From assembly GCA_024195585.1 (NCBI GenBank), contig SWBL01000001.1, positions 186,001-250,000 on the forward strand: a stretch of 64,000 nt of DNA, written 5' to 3'. The notes under the pieces were generated by a model. It made no database searches. It saw only the letters and a list, made by a program, of their open reading frames with translations, and was not told the origin of the DNA. The position numbers and the translations under genes are program-made. The stretch comes from Aureobasidium sp. EXF-3400 (taxonomy: Eukaryota > Ascomycota > Dothideomycetes > Dothideales > Saccotheciaceae). Positions 41,593 to 53,367 of the stretch are shown piece by piece. How positions within the stretch are numbered: the stretch's first letter is position 1; each line of letters starts with the position of its first letter.

Positions 41593-42820
41593 TGTGGGAG
41601 CAGCCTGGCTGCTTTGGACGTCGACGGGAAGGGGAAGCGAAGCGACGGCGTGGTGGGATTATCGATGTTGTCGTACAGGATGATGATGCAGGCTTCAGGT
41701 CATAACTCGTGTCGTGTGCAAGGCGTGTCGTCTCTTTGGTCTATGAACAAATGCTGCGAGAGAAGCTGAAGAGACTCCAAATCGCCATGTCCAATGCTGC
41801 ATCCCTTGGCGAGCCTTCCCGTTGGTACGCGCTAGAGCACCTTCCGCCAAAACCTTGAACACCCTACTGACTCAGGAGCGACACTGTTCACTCTTTCCTT
41901 TTTGCCAACAAAAGGAAGTCACCTCCGACCCCTACAATCTCTGATGTTATCAGAGACACTGAACACACCCAACTCGTGTATCCCCTGCCATGCCTTGTGT
42001 TTGCGTTTGCCACTCCTGCTAGCCAATCTGCCAAGTCCTTCTTTCATGCTTGGTTGATCGGCATAACCCTGCATTGCATCGTCGTCTCAGAACAAGGCAA
42101 GAGAACCAGCCACGCGGAAGGCACGTTTTTTGCACAACCTTATGACATCCTTTTGCATCTCCTGCTTCTTCTCACCGCTCACATGTCCCTTTTTGGACGA
42201 CACTATCTGACCCGTTCTCATACGAAGACCCTACTCAAAAACGCTCCTATTCACGAGTCAGCCTTGTGAAGACTGACAAACTCATCCCAAGTCTCTGCGA
42301 CTCTGCTCTAAACTTTAACCCTCGTGTGATCTGACCCATACCATCAGATCGCCTCTACCCTGCGCACGCCCATCTGCTTGACTCTTGTTGAATCTCCTTT
42401 TTGTTCCCTGAGATCAGATCCTCCCACAGTGGGGCCGTATCTGGAGAAAAGTCATCTTGATCCGCTAAACCGTTGTCCGTCTAGCCCCTCTGTCCCACGC
42501 GCACACACCTACACACATCCACCTCACAGGGTCTGGAAGCTTTCTCGGTTTCAGCACAAAGTCTTTTCGAGGGCTTTTGGAAATTTATCGTTTGTATACA
42601 GTTGAAGTCGTATCTCTGGCTCTTGGCCTCTGCGAATGAACAGCAATAGTAATGCAGAAGTAGAGAAAACGCCTTCCTCAATTCCCCTAAACGCCTCCAA
42701 ACCGGGTCCTTCATGTTGCGCCGCCTGACTACCTAGCTATGCCATGGTCTTGGGCTCTGAAGAGAGTCCAGACAAAGTGATATCTTATGAGCCTCCAAAC
42801 CTTGAATGTCAACTCACGGA
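41593..42820. other. Intergenic region between the kinase and UBC8-type genes
   Basis: Promoter of the kinase gene (minus) and 3' flank of the E2 gene (minus). Pyrimidine-rich, with no recognised gene. Confidence 0.5.
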
Positions 42821-43838
42821 TCAGATCTCGTCCATGTTACCAGCGGGTTCGTCATCCGAGTCGAAACTGCCTACGCTGCTCATTTCATCATCGTCGTCCG
42901 AGTCTTCGCCTGCCTCCTCTGCTGCCTCTCTCGATGCGTACTTGGAAACGTATTCTGACAGCGATTAGTCGTGTCGTTGATGTCAAATACTTCGCACTTC
43001 TCTTACCCTTGACCTTAGCTTCGTACGTCTTTGGCTCCCTCATCATCAAAGCTGCAGCCTCGCCGTTTAGGGGATCCGTCGGGTTGGGGTAGCGCAACAG
43101 TTGGGGAAGGAACACCTCGAAGATATTGACCATTTCGTACATTGGTGACCATGTTTGGTTGATGACGTCGAGGCAGACGCTGCCGGATCTGAAGCATTAT
43201 CAGGCCACGAACTCTTGTCCAGCGTTACCAGAATGTATCTTACAGCTCGTCAATGTTGGGGTGGAAGATGCGGTTCACAAACCCAATGCTGGGGCTCTTG
43301 TAAGGGTACTGGTCAGGCAGCTCAACGTGGATCTTCCAGAGACCGCCCTGGAAGGGTGCTGTGAGTTGTTTCAGCACAAAATTCTCGTTGTGTCGACGTC
43401 AACAGCGTCTCTTACTCTCTTCTGGACCCTTGAATCGGACAAAGAACTCCTGCCTGCGCGCCACGTCAGCAACCTTTGTAACGACGGATTGGAGTCGGAT
43501 GATCGGGTACGAACACTACAAGATGAGTTAGCAGATGCATATTTCAGGGACACGACTAGGTACAATCATACTGTTGTCGTTGACCAGAGTGACTTCGTAG
43601 TCGCTCATCATCCTAGCCCAGTCGTCAGAGATGCACGGGGTGGCACAAGTTGTCGTTCATACGTACATCCTGTCACCAGTTAGTATACAAGATAGCGGCT
43701 GCTTTGGGTGTATTTGCGACTTACTTCATCACCTATAAGCAGAGCAAGAAGAAAGTGTTAGCCCATGCTAGTCTCCGACTGTTGTTCTGTTCTTCTCAAA
43801 CGTACATCCGTCTCGATTCTTCTTTTGGGACTGCTCAT
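42821..43838 (-). CDS. UBC8: Ubiquitin-conjugating enzyme E2, UBC8/UBE2H type, nine exons
   Basis: Minus-strand exons: 43806-43838 (33 nt), 43725-43732 (8), 43667-43669 (3), 43572-43612 (41), 43515 (1), 43416-43453 (38), 43244-43358 (115), 43007-43188 (182) and 42821-42954 (134). They join in frame to 184 residues starting [12 protein letters not shown]. The E2 core has [20 protein letters not shown] and the catalytic Cys in [15 protein letters not shown], then [16 protein letters not shown]. The C-terminus is acidic and Ser-rich ([20 protein letters not shown]), typical of UBC8. In yeast UBC8 serves the GID ligase that degrades gluconeogenic enzymes. The 1-nt and 3-nt exons are inferred: without the 1-nt exon the frame breaks, and without the 3-nt exon one Met is lost compared with the yeast length. 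Confidence 0.88.
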
Positions 43839-45237
43839 GTTGGCTCCAGTCGTGTGCGTCTCGCTAGGAAGAGATGTGTGTCTGCGGCTTTGGGAAGCTG
43901 GTCAAGTAGTCGCTGCGCAGGTGGGTGATGACTGGTATCGATGCGGGGTGATGGGGCGATGCGGAGTGGTGCTACAGGCTCGTGATTGCGTGAGGAGGAG
44001 AGATCAGGCTTATAGTTGGAGAAGGGTTTGTCGACGAAGAGGCTCGCTGAGTGTAAGTAGGTTCTTTGTCCGAGTGGAGATGGGTTGCAGCAAGTTGTAA
44101 TGTCAGAATGGCTCGCGGTCGGTCGGATCTAAAGCTTGCTGCTCGGGGTTTAGCCATCACAGTCAGTCCCGGTGTCGCATGACGACCGTCTTCACGAGTC
44201 ACCGGAATATTATTGTGAAAGACTTGGCATTATTCATTTACTTGGAACCGCTTCGAGAGCAACATGCGAACGTCAAGCCCCAGGTTCATCATGGCCGGAA
44301 ACGGTAGGTGCATTGTTGCATAGTTAGCATTCATTACTCGCATCAACCGTCGATGCCGGCACGGGGCGGCTCGCTGAAATGGGTATCTTCCTCGAGACGC
44401 TATTCTGCTAGACAGACGGACGAATGCCTGCTACGATGTAATGAAGCCTTGGACGTAGATATAGCTACGAGTGACACACGGTCTGTAAACTGCTCGTTTC
44501 CAAGTAAGAAAGATTGCCGACGACGGAAGGCTTAGTTGGCAAAGTGCGGGATACGATGTTGATCAGTTCCGCAAAAGGTGTTGATACATTCTGCGAGCGA
44601 TATGATCACCGATGGCTTCTTTGCCCTGTGCTCAACCAGAATCTTCCTTCTTTCTGGCAATCTGTTGCCTGCGGCGCTCAAATCGTCTACTCTGCTGCCA
44701 TAAGCTGTACTTGTCTCTTGCATCGGACAGTCGGACTCGTGTCCAAATCTCTCAGTCGTGCTCGCTGCTCGGGCGCAACATCTGAACTTTGTTGGCCAAG
44801 AAAACGCCCGTAACGAAACCTTTGGTGCTCGATCGACTCCAAGTTCAATCTCGCGCTTGCCTCTACTTGGTCCAGTCCGCCATCGCCACCCGCAATCGAG
44901 TTCGCACCTCTCTCGAGTGCTGTGTCTTCGTGTCTCAACCTGTTGATATCCCCTTCTCGTCGCCAGCCAGGTTTCCAGGGCCTTTCATTGTCGCCAGCGC
45001 TCAAAGCCCACAGTCGCTTCTCGGCCGAACGTGGCGTCGCGCCTCTACGCCTGCCCATTCTCGACTCGCGGTCTGGCCCCTTCTTCGCGGACAAGGCTCC
45101 ACCGACGACATTAATTCATCCACAACAACCTCGTAATCCTACATTCCTACTGCGACAAACCCTCTACCGTGCTTGGTCGTCTTGTACGGTCCTTGCCTAA
45201 GCCATAATCGCAACCCCCGACGCCGACACCCGCCACC
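43839..45237. other. Divergent intergenic region between the UBC8-type and phytochrome genes
   Basis: 1.4 kb serving two divergent genes. The stretch from about 44750 to 45237 is C-rich with many short open frames and looks like the long leader of the phytochrome mRNA. No separate gene is supported. Confidence 0.5.
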
Positions 45238-48200
45238 ATGTGGTCGGATGATGAACAAGGCCGTCGACAGGACAACTCGAGTCCCTCGAACCACTCCGAT
45301 TCGTCCCAAGAACACGAACCAGAAGAGCGCTCCTCCTCAGAGCAGACTCGCCCCAACACATATTTATGGCCCGGTTCTGGTCAGACACCACTAGATGCGC
45401 TGAGTCCAGACGTCGCCGACCGCGTCTTTCCCATCCGCTCTGTCGTCTCTGTCGACCCCAACGCTACTCCGTCGCATCGCTCCGACAACAGTAACAATGG
45501 TTATTTTACACAGGCATCTCACAAGGGGAGGAGGTTCTCTGTCACCAGCGACTCGGATCACAAGGGTCGCAATGGTGCTTCCAACAAGACCGGGACCGGC
45601 GGCTACACCGACAGCCGTTCAGACAATCCTCGAGATCGGCAGCCCTCGACCGGTGCGAATAATCAACAACGGCATTCGGCACAGTTGTTCAATGATCTCG
45701 CGTCTAGCAAGCACCCCGACCACAGCGACAACCGTTCTATGGACTCCCGAAGCACACGTCCGCGTTCTTCGAACCGCGCACCGTCAGTGAAGAGCGCCGA
45801 GGGTAAGGACGAGGCAGAGATAGGTGCAGGTCTAATGACTGCTCGGTTCAAGCATGTCGTTTCCGAAGGCGGCCATGCTATCATCACAGGCAGAGACGGC
45901 GACACGCTCCAGCGCTGTGAAGACGAACCTATCCACATTCCTGGTGCTGTTCAGGGTTTTGGACTGTTGGTGGCTCTTGAAGAAGAGACCGAGGGCAAGC
46001 TAATCGTGAGGGTGGTCAGCGAAAACTCTAAAAGACTTATTGGTTACACACCGAAGCAGTTGTTTGCCCTCGACAGCTTCACCGACATTCTATCCGAGGA
46101 CCAGACGGACAATCTCTTGGATCACGTCGATTTTATCAGAGATGAAGAGGCTGATGTAAGCACGAATGGTCCCGAGGTTTTCACCATGTCAATACGAACG
46201 CCGCAGCGAAAGTTGCAAAAGTTATGGTGCGCCGTGCATATCACCGATAAGAATCCTGGCCTTGTTGTCTGCGAATTCGAACTCGAAGACGATCCCGCCT
46301 ACCCTCTAATCCCCAACAACGAAGGAACACCTGAACTGCCTGAGGATACGCTCGCCTCCGAGCCGAGCGCCGACGAATATGCCGAGAGCACAGAGATCGC
46401 GAGCAAGCCTTTACGAGTGCTACGTAGTGCTAGGAAACGCAAGGGAGAAGCCGCTGCCATGGAAGTTTTCAATGTCATGTCGCAAGTTCAGGAACAGCTT
46501 GCCGCTGCTCCCACTCTGGACAAGTTTCTTAAGATCCTTGTTGGTGTGGTAAAAGAGCTTACCGGCTTTCATCGCGTCATGGTCTACCAATTTGATGCTC
46601 AATGGAATGGCCGCGTCGTGACCGAGCTGGTCGACCCTAGAGCCACCAAGGATCTCTACAAAGGACTTAACTTTCCCGCCTCCGATATTCCTAAGCAGGC
46701 ACGAGACCTCTACAAGGTCAATAAAGTTCGTATGTTGTACGACCGCGACCTCGAAACTGCTCGTCTGGTTTGCCGCACCGTCGAAGACCTGGAGAAACCC
46801 CTGGACCTCACATACTCATACCTCCGCGCCATGTCTCCCATTCACATCAAATATCTCGCCAACATGGCCGTGCGTTCGTCCATGTCTATCTCTATCAACG
46901 CATTCGGTGAACTCTGGGGTCTGATCTCCTGCCACGCCTATGGATCGAAGGGAACTCGTGTCTCTTTCCCAATCAGAAAAATGTGCAGACTTGTGGGCGA
47001 AACTGCTTCACGGAATATAGAACGTCTTTCATACGCCTCCCGATTACATGCTCGTAAGCTTATCAACACTGTTCCGACCTCGAAGAACCCATCTGGATAC
47101 ATCATCGCCTCATCAGAAGACCTTCTGAAGCTGTTCGACGCGGATTTTGGTATGCTTTCCATCAAAGACGAGACCAAGGTACTGGGGCACGTAGAGGAAA
47201 CACAAGAAGCCTTGGCCATGCTGGAGTATTTGAGAATGCGCAAGCTCACTTGCGTCACTGCCACTCAAGATTTGAAAGAGGAGTTCCCCGACCTACGTTA
47301 CCCACCTGGCTTCCACAACATTGCTGGTCTACTTGTCGTCCCTCTCTCATCTGGTGGTCACGATTTCATTACCTTCTTCCGCAGAGGCCAACTCAGAGAG
47401 GTGAAGTGGGCCGGAAATCCTTACGAGAAGTTTGTCAAAGAAGGTACCGAGGGATATCTTGAACCGAGAAAGAGTTTCAAGACTTGGAGTGAGACGGTGG
47501 TAGGAAAGTGTCGCGACTGGACCGAGGAAGAAATCGAAACAGCTGCTGTTCTCTGCCTTGTCTATGGCAAGTTCATCGAGGTTTGGCGGCAAAAAGAGGA
47601 TGCACTGAAGAGCAGCCAATTGACGCGCTTGCTTCTGGCCAATTCCGCACACGAGGTGCGAACGCCACTCAACGCCATTATCAACTATTTGGAAATAGCT
47701 ATGGAGGGCAATCTTGATGAAGACACACGCGAGAGCTTGGCCAAATCACATTCTGCGTCCAAGTCATTGATCTATGTTATTAACGATCTACTGGACCTCA
47801 CCAAGACAGAAGAAGGTGGCAGTCTCAACAAGACAGAGCCGTTCAGCCTGTCAACTACTTTGAAGGATGCCACGGATCAGTTTGCTGGTGACGCACACCG
47901 CAAGAAACTCAGTTATGATGTCGTCGAGCACCCTGGCCTTCCTGCCACTGTCATTGGTGACCAGAGAAAGATCCGCCAAATTATATCCAACGTTGTCGCC
48001 AACGCCATTCAAAACACAAAGAGTGGTGGGGTCAGCACTGAGATGTATGTGATGTCCAGGGAAGACAACCATGTCGAAGTCGAGATCACTATCGCCGATA
48101 CAGGATGTGGCTTAAACGCTAAAAAGCTGGACACTCTGTTCAGAGAATTAGAACAAGTACAGAGCGAAGTGCATGACATGTTGGACGATCAACCAGCTGC

Positions 48201-49800
48201 GAACGCCAAACAAGTCGAAGGAGGACCAGACGCGAAGCGTACAATTGGTCTTGGTCTAGCCGTGGTTGCACGTATCGTACGAAACATGAATGGCCAACTA
48301 CGACTCAAATCCATCGAGGGCAAGGGTTCACGCTTTACTATACAATTGCCGTTCGATATACCTAACAATGGAGCGAAAACACTTGCTGGATCGGTGTCAG
48401 AAGGATCTCAACGCTCCACACTCATCAGCGCTGGCAACGAGGGTGAGATTACCCTGGTGGAGCGCAACAGTGAAAGACGCAACTCGATCGAGCAAACTCT
48501 ATCACGCACTGCAAGCAACGATAGTATTGGCAGCAGGCGCAGTCTACCCAGCATGAAGTCTGGGCGCAGTCAACCTAGCATGAAGTCCGTCCGCAGTCAT
48601 GCGAGCGAAGACTCGACCCGTAGCGAGGCTGACAGACTCATCGATGCAATCTCGTCACCTGTCGACAACAAGCGAGGTGCCCCGTCCCGTGGAAAGGGCA
48701 ACGGTGGTCCGCAAAGACCTGCATTGGGCTCGCGGCATAGCACGTCAGCACTCCCCAGCAGCTTCCAAGCCAGACGGCAACGGTCAACTAGCAATGAAAC
48801 GATCTCACAGGAACTCACCACCGAAGTTAGCAAAACCACTCCTGGCAGCGTCAATATTATGGATCAGGGACGCCCTGTCAAAGCTGTACGCGTGCCAGAA
48901 GAGACAGACGATGTTCCCGCCGCAGCTCAAGATCAACCACAGGAATCATCGCGTGTTCTCGGCGAACATCAAGAAGTGCCCCCGGAATCGACAGCCGAGC
49001 AACCTACGGCGGACCACATGCGTGTATTGGTTGCCGAGGACGATCCGGTCAACAGTAGGATCATCAAGAAAAGACTAGAGAAAATGGGCCACGAGATCTA
49101 CCTCACGACTAACGGTGAAGAATGTTCTAGCATGCATGGAGACAAGAGCGGTTATTTCGATGTCGTATTGATGGATATGCAGGTTTGTTCACGAAGTTCT
49201 CCTACAATTAATTCTTTTCGCTAATTTCCTCAGATGCCCATTGTCGACGGACTTACATCCGCGAAGGTTATCCGCTCGTTCGAAAAATCACATCCTACAC
49301 ATCTGCTCTCGACCCGTGCGTCGCTCAACGGGCGGATTCCCATCATCGCAGTCTCTGCTTCGCTGCTTGAGAGGGAAATCCAAATGTATGTGGACGCTGG
49401 CTTCGATGGTTGGATCCTCAAACCTATCTCCTTCCCTCGACTATCGGAGATCATGACCGGAATCGTCGACAAGCAAGTACGTCACAAGAACGTTTACACA
49501 AAGGGCGGATGGGAAAGAGGTGGTTGGTTTGAGGAAACCCAGTCCAATGTTTGGGAGGCCAATACCAAACCGGACGAAGACAAGATCGCAATGTCTGGAC
49601 CTAGCGACGCTGTACAGATACAGGCGGCTAGTGATGATCCACAAGAGAAGGGAGACGACCAAGACGACAGCAGACAGACACAGGAGCAGCACAGAATCGC
49701 CGCCGTACAAGATCGCGATGCAGGAATCGAAGCGCCTCCGGAGCAACTGGGCGAGAAAGACGATCCTGACGTTAACGGCGAACCGCACGATTTTCCTTAA
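45238..49800 (+). CDS. Fungal phytochrome hybrid histidine kinase
   Basis: Two exons, 45238-49182 and 49234-49800, encode 1503 residues (start context GCCACCATG). After a disordered N-terminus of about 200 residues comes the PAS domain with Cys227 in QRCEDEPIHIPG, the expected biliverdin attachment site. The GAF domain follows with FPASDIPKQARDLY, and the PHY domain with the tongue motif PRKSF. The histidine kinase has H-box SAHEVRTPLNAI (His805), the ATPase G box GLGLAVVARIV and DTGCG. The receiver domain starts MRVLVAEDDPVN and has Asp1313 in LMDMQ, right before the 51-nt intron; MPIVDG follows in exon 2. A Glu/Asp/Gln-rich tail of about 110 residues ends the protein. It senses red/far-red light and signals by phosphorelay to HPt proteins and the MAP-kinase pathway. 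Confidence 0.96.
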
Positions 49801-50007
49801 AGACGGCATTTATACACGCAAGTGAGCCTTCGAGGCTCCGTTTCTTTTTCTCTGGGATGCTCCTAATTTTCTTGTTTACGAGTATACTCGATATGACTCG
49901 AGGGGTCTTGAGCATGTCGCGGCGTTGGGGAGGCGTTTCGCATACAAGATCACGGGAGTTGCATATCTTTTTTCACCTTTTGGGCTTACCAAAAATATCA
50001 TGCAGCG

Positions 50008-50031
50008 CTTGCTTGTTTGTTTGTTTGTTTG
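50008..50031 (+). repeat. (TTGT)n microsatellite
   Basis: About five consecutive TTGT/TTTG units in the 3' flank of the phytochrome gene. It is a simple repeat with no evident function. Confidence 0.7.
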
Positions 50032-50563
50032 GATACCAATGTCTGGTTGTTGTTTTTCTAGAAATTGGCGGAGGCCAGCGTATACTTTATTCTTCCTCTT
50101 TTTTTCTCTCGCTCTTCTACGGCCTGGCTCTAGACGACTGATATGTACGATACGATAGCCTTTGTTAAGTCTTTCCTCATGCATCTTTTGTTTACGAGGA
50201 CTCTTGACAGCTCTTTCCGTCTCTGTTTTCTTGTCTTCCTTCCATGCGTCCTGAGCACCTTCCTGTCTTGTTGACTTTCTTGCTTTGTGGTGGGATGTAG
50301 TAGATGGTCAGCACCTCAGAGATAACGTTATCGATGGCCAGATATATATGAACAGGCAATACCAAGGATAACGCATCAACGACGTATAAAAATGGTATAA
50401 GTCATGCACCAGAGGTCCAGAACCCACTTTTCTTCCCACCGGCAATAAGATGAGAAAGATTTGCTGGCAGTCAGCACGAGTTTCTGGTGGGCGGCGTTCC
50501 CGCTTTTGAACGAGCCGCTCCACCGATAACTCACTTTGATCGATGTCCAGTTCTGAGCATCGG

Positions 50564-50621
50564 TGCTGAGGGTAATAATTGGCTTTCTGATATGCTGAGG
50601 GTGATAATTGGCTTTCTGATA
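50564..50621 (+). repeat. 29-bp tandem duplication
   Basis: Two adjacent 29-base copies of a unit starting TGCTGAGGGTAATAATTGG differ at one base (GGTAAT versus GGTGAT). The near identity suggests a recent local duplication. Confidence 0.8.
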
Positions 50622-51142
50622 TGATGGCATACAAGGAAGGAAGAACCGAACACGCATGGTTTGATCGTTGATCGGGTTCATTCATCGCGGATCGTTGCCG
50701 TGATGGATGGTGATTGCTCCACTTCAGCTCAACCTCTTCTTGTGTTTGTTTCCTTCCTCCATATGTGCAAAAACGGGTGATGTGTGTAGCTGAAGAACTG
50801 CACGATATTTTCGAGAAACAGGATGATAGCCATCGAGAGATGAGAGATCTTGAGCTCTCTTTGGCCAATTCCATAACCTGGAGACTATCATGAATTTCAA
50901 TAGTCCGTAGGTTGTTCTAGACTTCTATAGAGGGCGGTCATTATAGATCTCAGTACACCGGAAGGTTGTGTTAAAGTGTCATATCAGCATTACTTCGCGA
51001 GCCGTGTGTTGGCATAAGCACAGCTGAGCTGCTTTCTCTTGTACAAGACGTGTATATTCAGAACTCTGTACAGTGTAAACGACATTTAATCATTATTCTT
51101 CCCAGTCTCTTATTCCGATATGTTGCGAAATTGTCTTTCCAT

Positions 51143-53132
51143 TTACATCTTGTGTACGGAAGAGTTGCGAGACCTGTCAAGCAGTATGTTAGCAAAAGGA
51201 ACGTCAAATAAGAAAAGAGCTAGGGACGTTGAGGAAAGAGACTGACCATCTTCTGAATGTCTTTCCCTTGTAGTAGAACAGGATGCCAAAGAGACACCAC
51301 AGCAAGACTAAACTGCCATTTGTGAGGATCGGTGGAATAAAGCCCGACTATTGAAAAATGTTAGCACTTTGAGCATGTTTGGAAGTTTTCATCTCTGCTC
51401 ACCTTCTCGACCCAAGGGGTGATGAACTTGGAGAATCCATATCCCCAGACGTTCTTGTTTACGGTGATGGCAACGAACAGGGGTCCAGCGACTGGCTTGT
51501 ACGAATCGACGGCATATGTGCTGACGATGGAGGGAATCGAAGCCACTTGCATGCCCGCAGCGCCGAAAGCAATCACGACGATGACTTGCCAGGGCCACTT
51601 TCTCTCCATGCCAACACCGGCGACGATGTTGCCAATGTACATAATGATCACATAGGGGATCATTGCCAGGAGACGCATCTCGGGCTGGAGAAACACAGAA
51701 TATGTTAGTCGATGTACTCGTTGTAAAGGGTCGAGATGAGCTTTGCTTACCTCACGAATACCTCCATTCCTCTTTGTTGCTCTGGCGGCTACCCAATCAC
51801 TGAGTTTTCCAGAAGTGGCCAAACCGATAATAGCACCGATGAGAATGGCGAAATTGAAGAATCCAATGTTCTCGGACGAAAAGTTGTATGGTGGTGCAGC
51901 AAATGCCTGAGCTTGTGTCAAGTTGAGTGTCAAGAAACTCGAACAAGACCACGAGCACACAAAGGCAGCGAACTCGACAATGGGAAATGCAAATAACTTC
52001 CAGGGTAGCCAGAGATCGACGGCGATGCTCTTCCAGGGATCCGCGTTAGATTGCCAGAGTTTCCACTGTTGCTTTGAGGGATAGCCTTTTCCGAGGAAGG
52101 GATCGCGGTCTGCGGTTTTCGTTGCTGACAGTTCGGGCATACCAGCTTTCTGGGCTCCCATTTGTTGGATCTCGATATCTTCGACTTGTTCGCCGGCGCC
52201 AAGTTTCTCCTGTACTGGAGTCGAGGAGTCGCTGGCTTCGTAGTTGCGAGTTGCAGGAGCAGAGATCTCATGAGGATGAGGACGATGATATTTTGTTTCT
52301 GGGAAGCAGAACACAACCATCAGGAGTGACACAGCGACGAGGCCAACATTGAGCCACCAGAAAGATCGCCAGCCAAGACGATCCGACATTACACCAGAGA
52401 TGATAGGGCCGACCATCAACGATCCCTGTGCGTCATATTAGCACGAGAAGGAAGGAATAAGACGAGAAGAGTTACGTACCATGTATGCAGTCCAGTAAAC
52501 GGTATTCTGGAAGCCACGGTTGTGTAGGAAGAACACATCTGCAATGACCGCAGGCTGGATAGACTCAGCGGGTCCAGCACCGAGTCCGTTGAGTACGCAA
52601 GCACCCATGAAGGATCCATAAGTCTGTGCTTTGGCTCTCCAAATCATACTAGCCAGACAGATCAATTGACTAGCAATCAACACCACTCTGCGTCCGAAGG
52701 ACGAACTCAAGGGCACCCAGATAAAGTTACTGAAACCGAGGATAAGGATGGATATGCCGGTAAATTGAATCGCGTCGGCCAAAGAGCAATCAAACTCCTT
52801 GATGTAGTATCCGAAGGCAGGTGCAAGGGCAAGAGGACCAAAGCCTTGGCTGAAGGAAACCAGACTGCTTGCTGTGATAGCGAGGAACTTCCATTTCGTT
52901 GACCAGTTCAAAGGGTCGTGGGGGTCGGCTGAGGGTTGGGGGACGAGGACCCCGTTGTGGCCTTTCACGAAGTGATGGCTTCCAACATCGGTCATAATCT
53001 GAGTCCGTTGTATCAGCAAAAGTTTTTGAGTTGCGGTCGAAGACAAGAACATACCTCTGTACCAGGCAAGATCTCCATATGGAGCTCTTCTTCAATGCGA
53101 TGCAACTCTGCATCATCGTAGTTCATCTCCAT
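51143..53132 (-). CDS. MFS transporter, DHA1-type, six exons
   Basis: Minus-strand exons 53055-53132, 52480-52998, 51751-52425, 51403-51684, 51247-51347 and 51143-51173 encode 561 residues. The cytoplasmic N-terminus ends in DPHDPLNWSTKWK, the usual start of fungal DHA1 transporters. Loop 2-3 has SSSFGRRVV and helix 5 GLGAGPAESIQPAVIADVFF. A long charged central loop (about 245-320) precedes helix 7. The short last exon (SRNSSVHKM) was chosen because intron 5 has a GCTAAC branch site and GACAG acceptor; reading through instead would end the protein about 13 codons further on in a different tail. Likely exports small molecules across the plasma membrane; the substrate is unknown. Confidence 0.88.
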
Positions 53133-53355
53133 CTTGGCTAAATACGGGGCCTGCCCTCGACAAATCAATCAATGGTATTTGAAATGTTACTGGATATGTC
53201 TGAACGAGACAAAAGTAGGGAGTGAAGATCAGGTGTATAATAGACAAAAGCAGAGAGGATAGGCATCTGCAGAAACAGCGATCAACCCAGACTTATATGT
53301 CTCCTGCAGTAATGGCAGACGCGGAAACACCCCCGCATGGAGGCGTTTCTGGGGA

Positions 53356-53367
53356 CCCCACGTGGGG
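53356..53367. promoter_or_regulatory. Palindromic E-box CCCCACGTGGGG
   Basis: A perfect 12-bp palindrome with a CACGTG core lies 224 bases upstream of the MFS transporter start codon. CACGTGGG is the known site of Pho4/NUC-1-type bHLH factors, and here it occurs in both orientations. Function is inferred from position only. Confidence 0.45.

Larger units (their letters stand above)
49801..51142. other. Intergenic region, 1.3 kb, with small repeats
   Basis: Convergent region between the phytochrome gene and an MFS transporter gene. It contains a TTGT microsatellite and a 29-bp tandem duplication. A minus-strand frame at 50308-50874 lacks a domain and is not called. Confidence 0.55.

Noticed and set aside
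43454..43571. One 118-nt intron instead of two introns plus a 1-nt exon in the UBC8-type gene
   Set aside because: Every GT-AG combination spanning the whole gap puts GAG TTC TTT out of frame or needs a non-canonical TA or CA terminus; the rest of the gene is intact, so a pseudogene is less likely.
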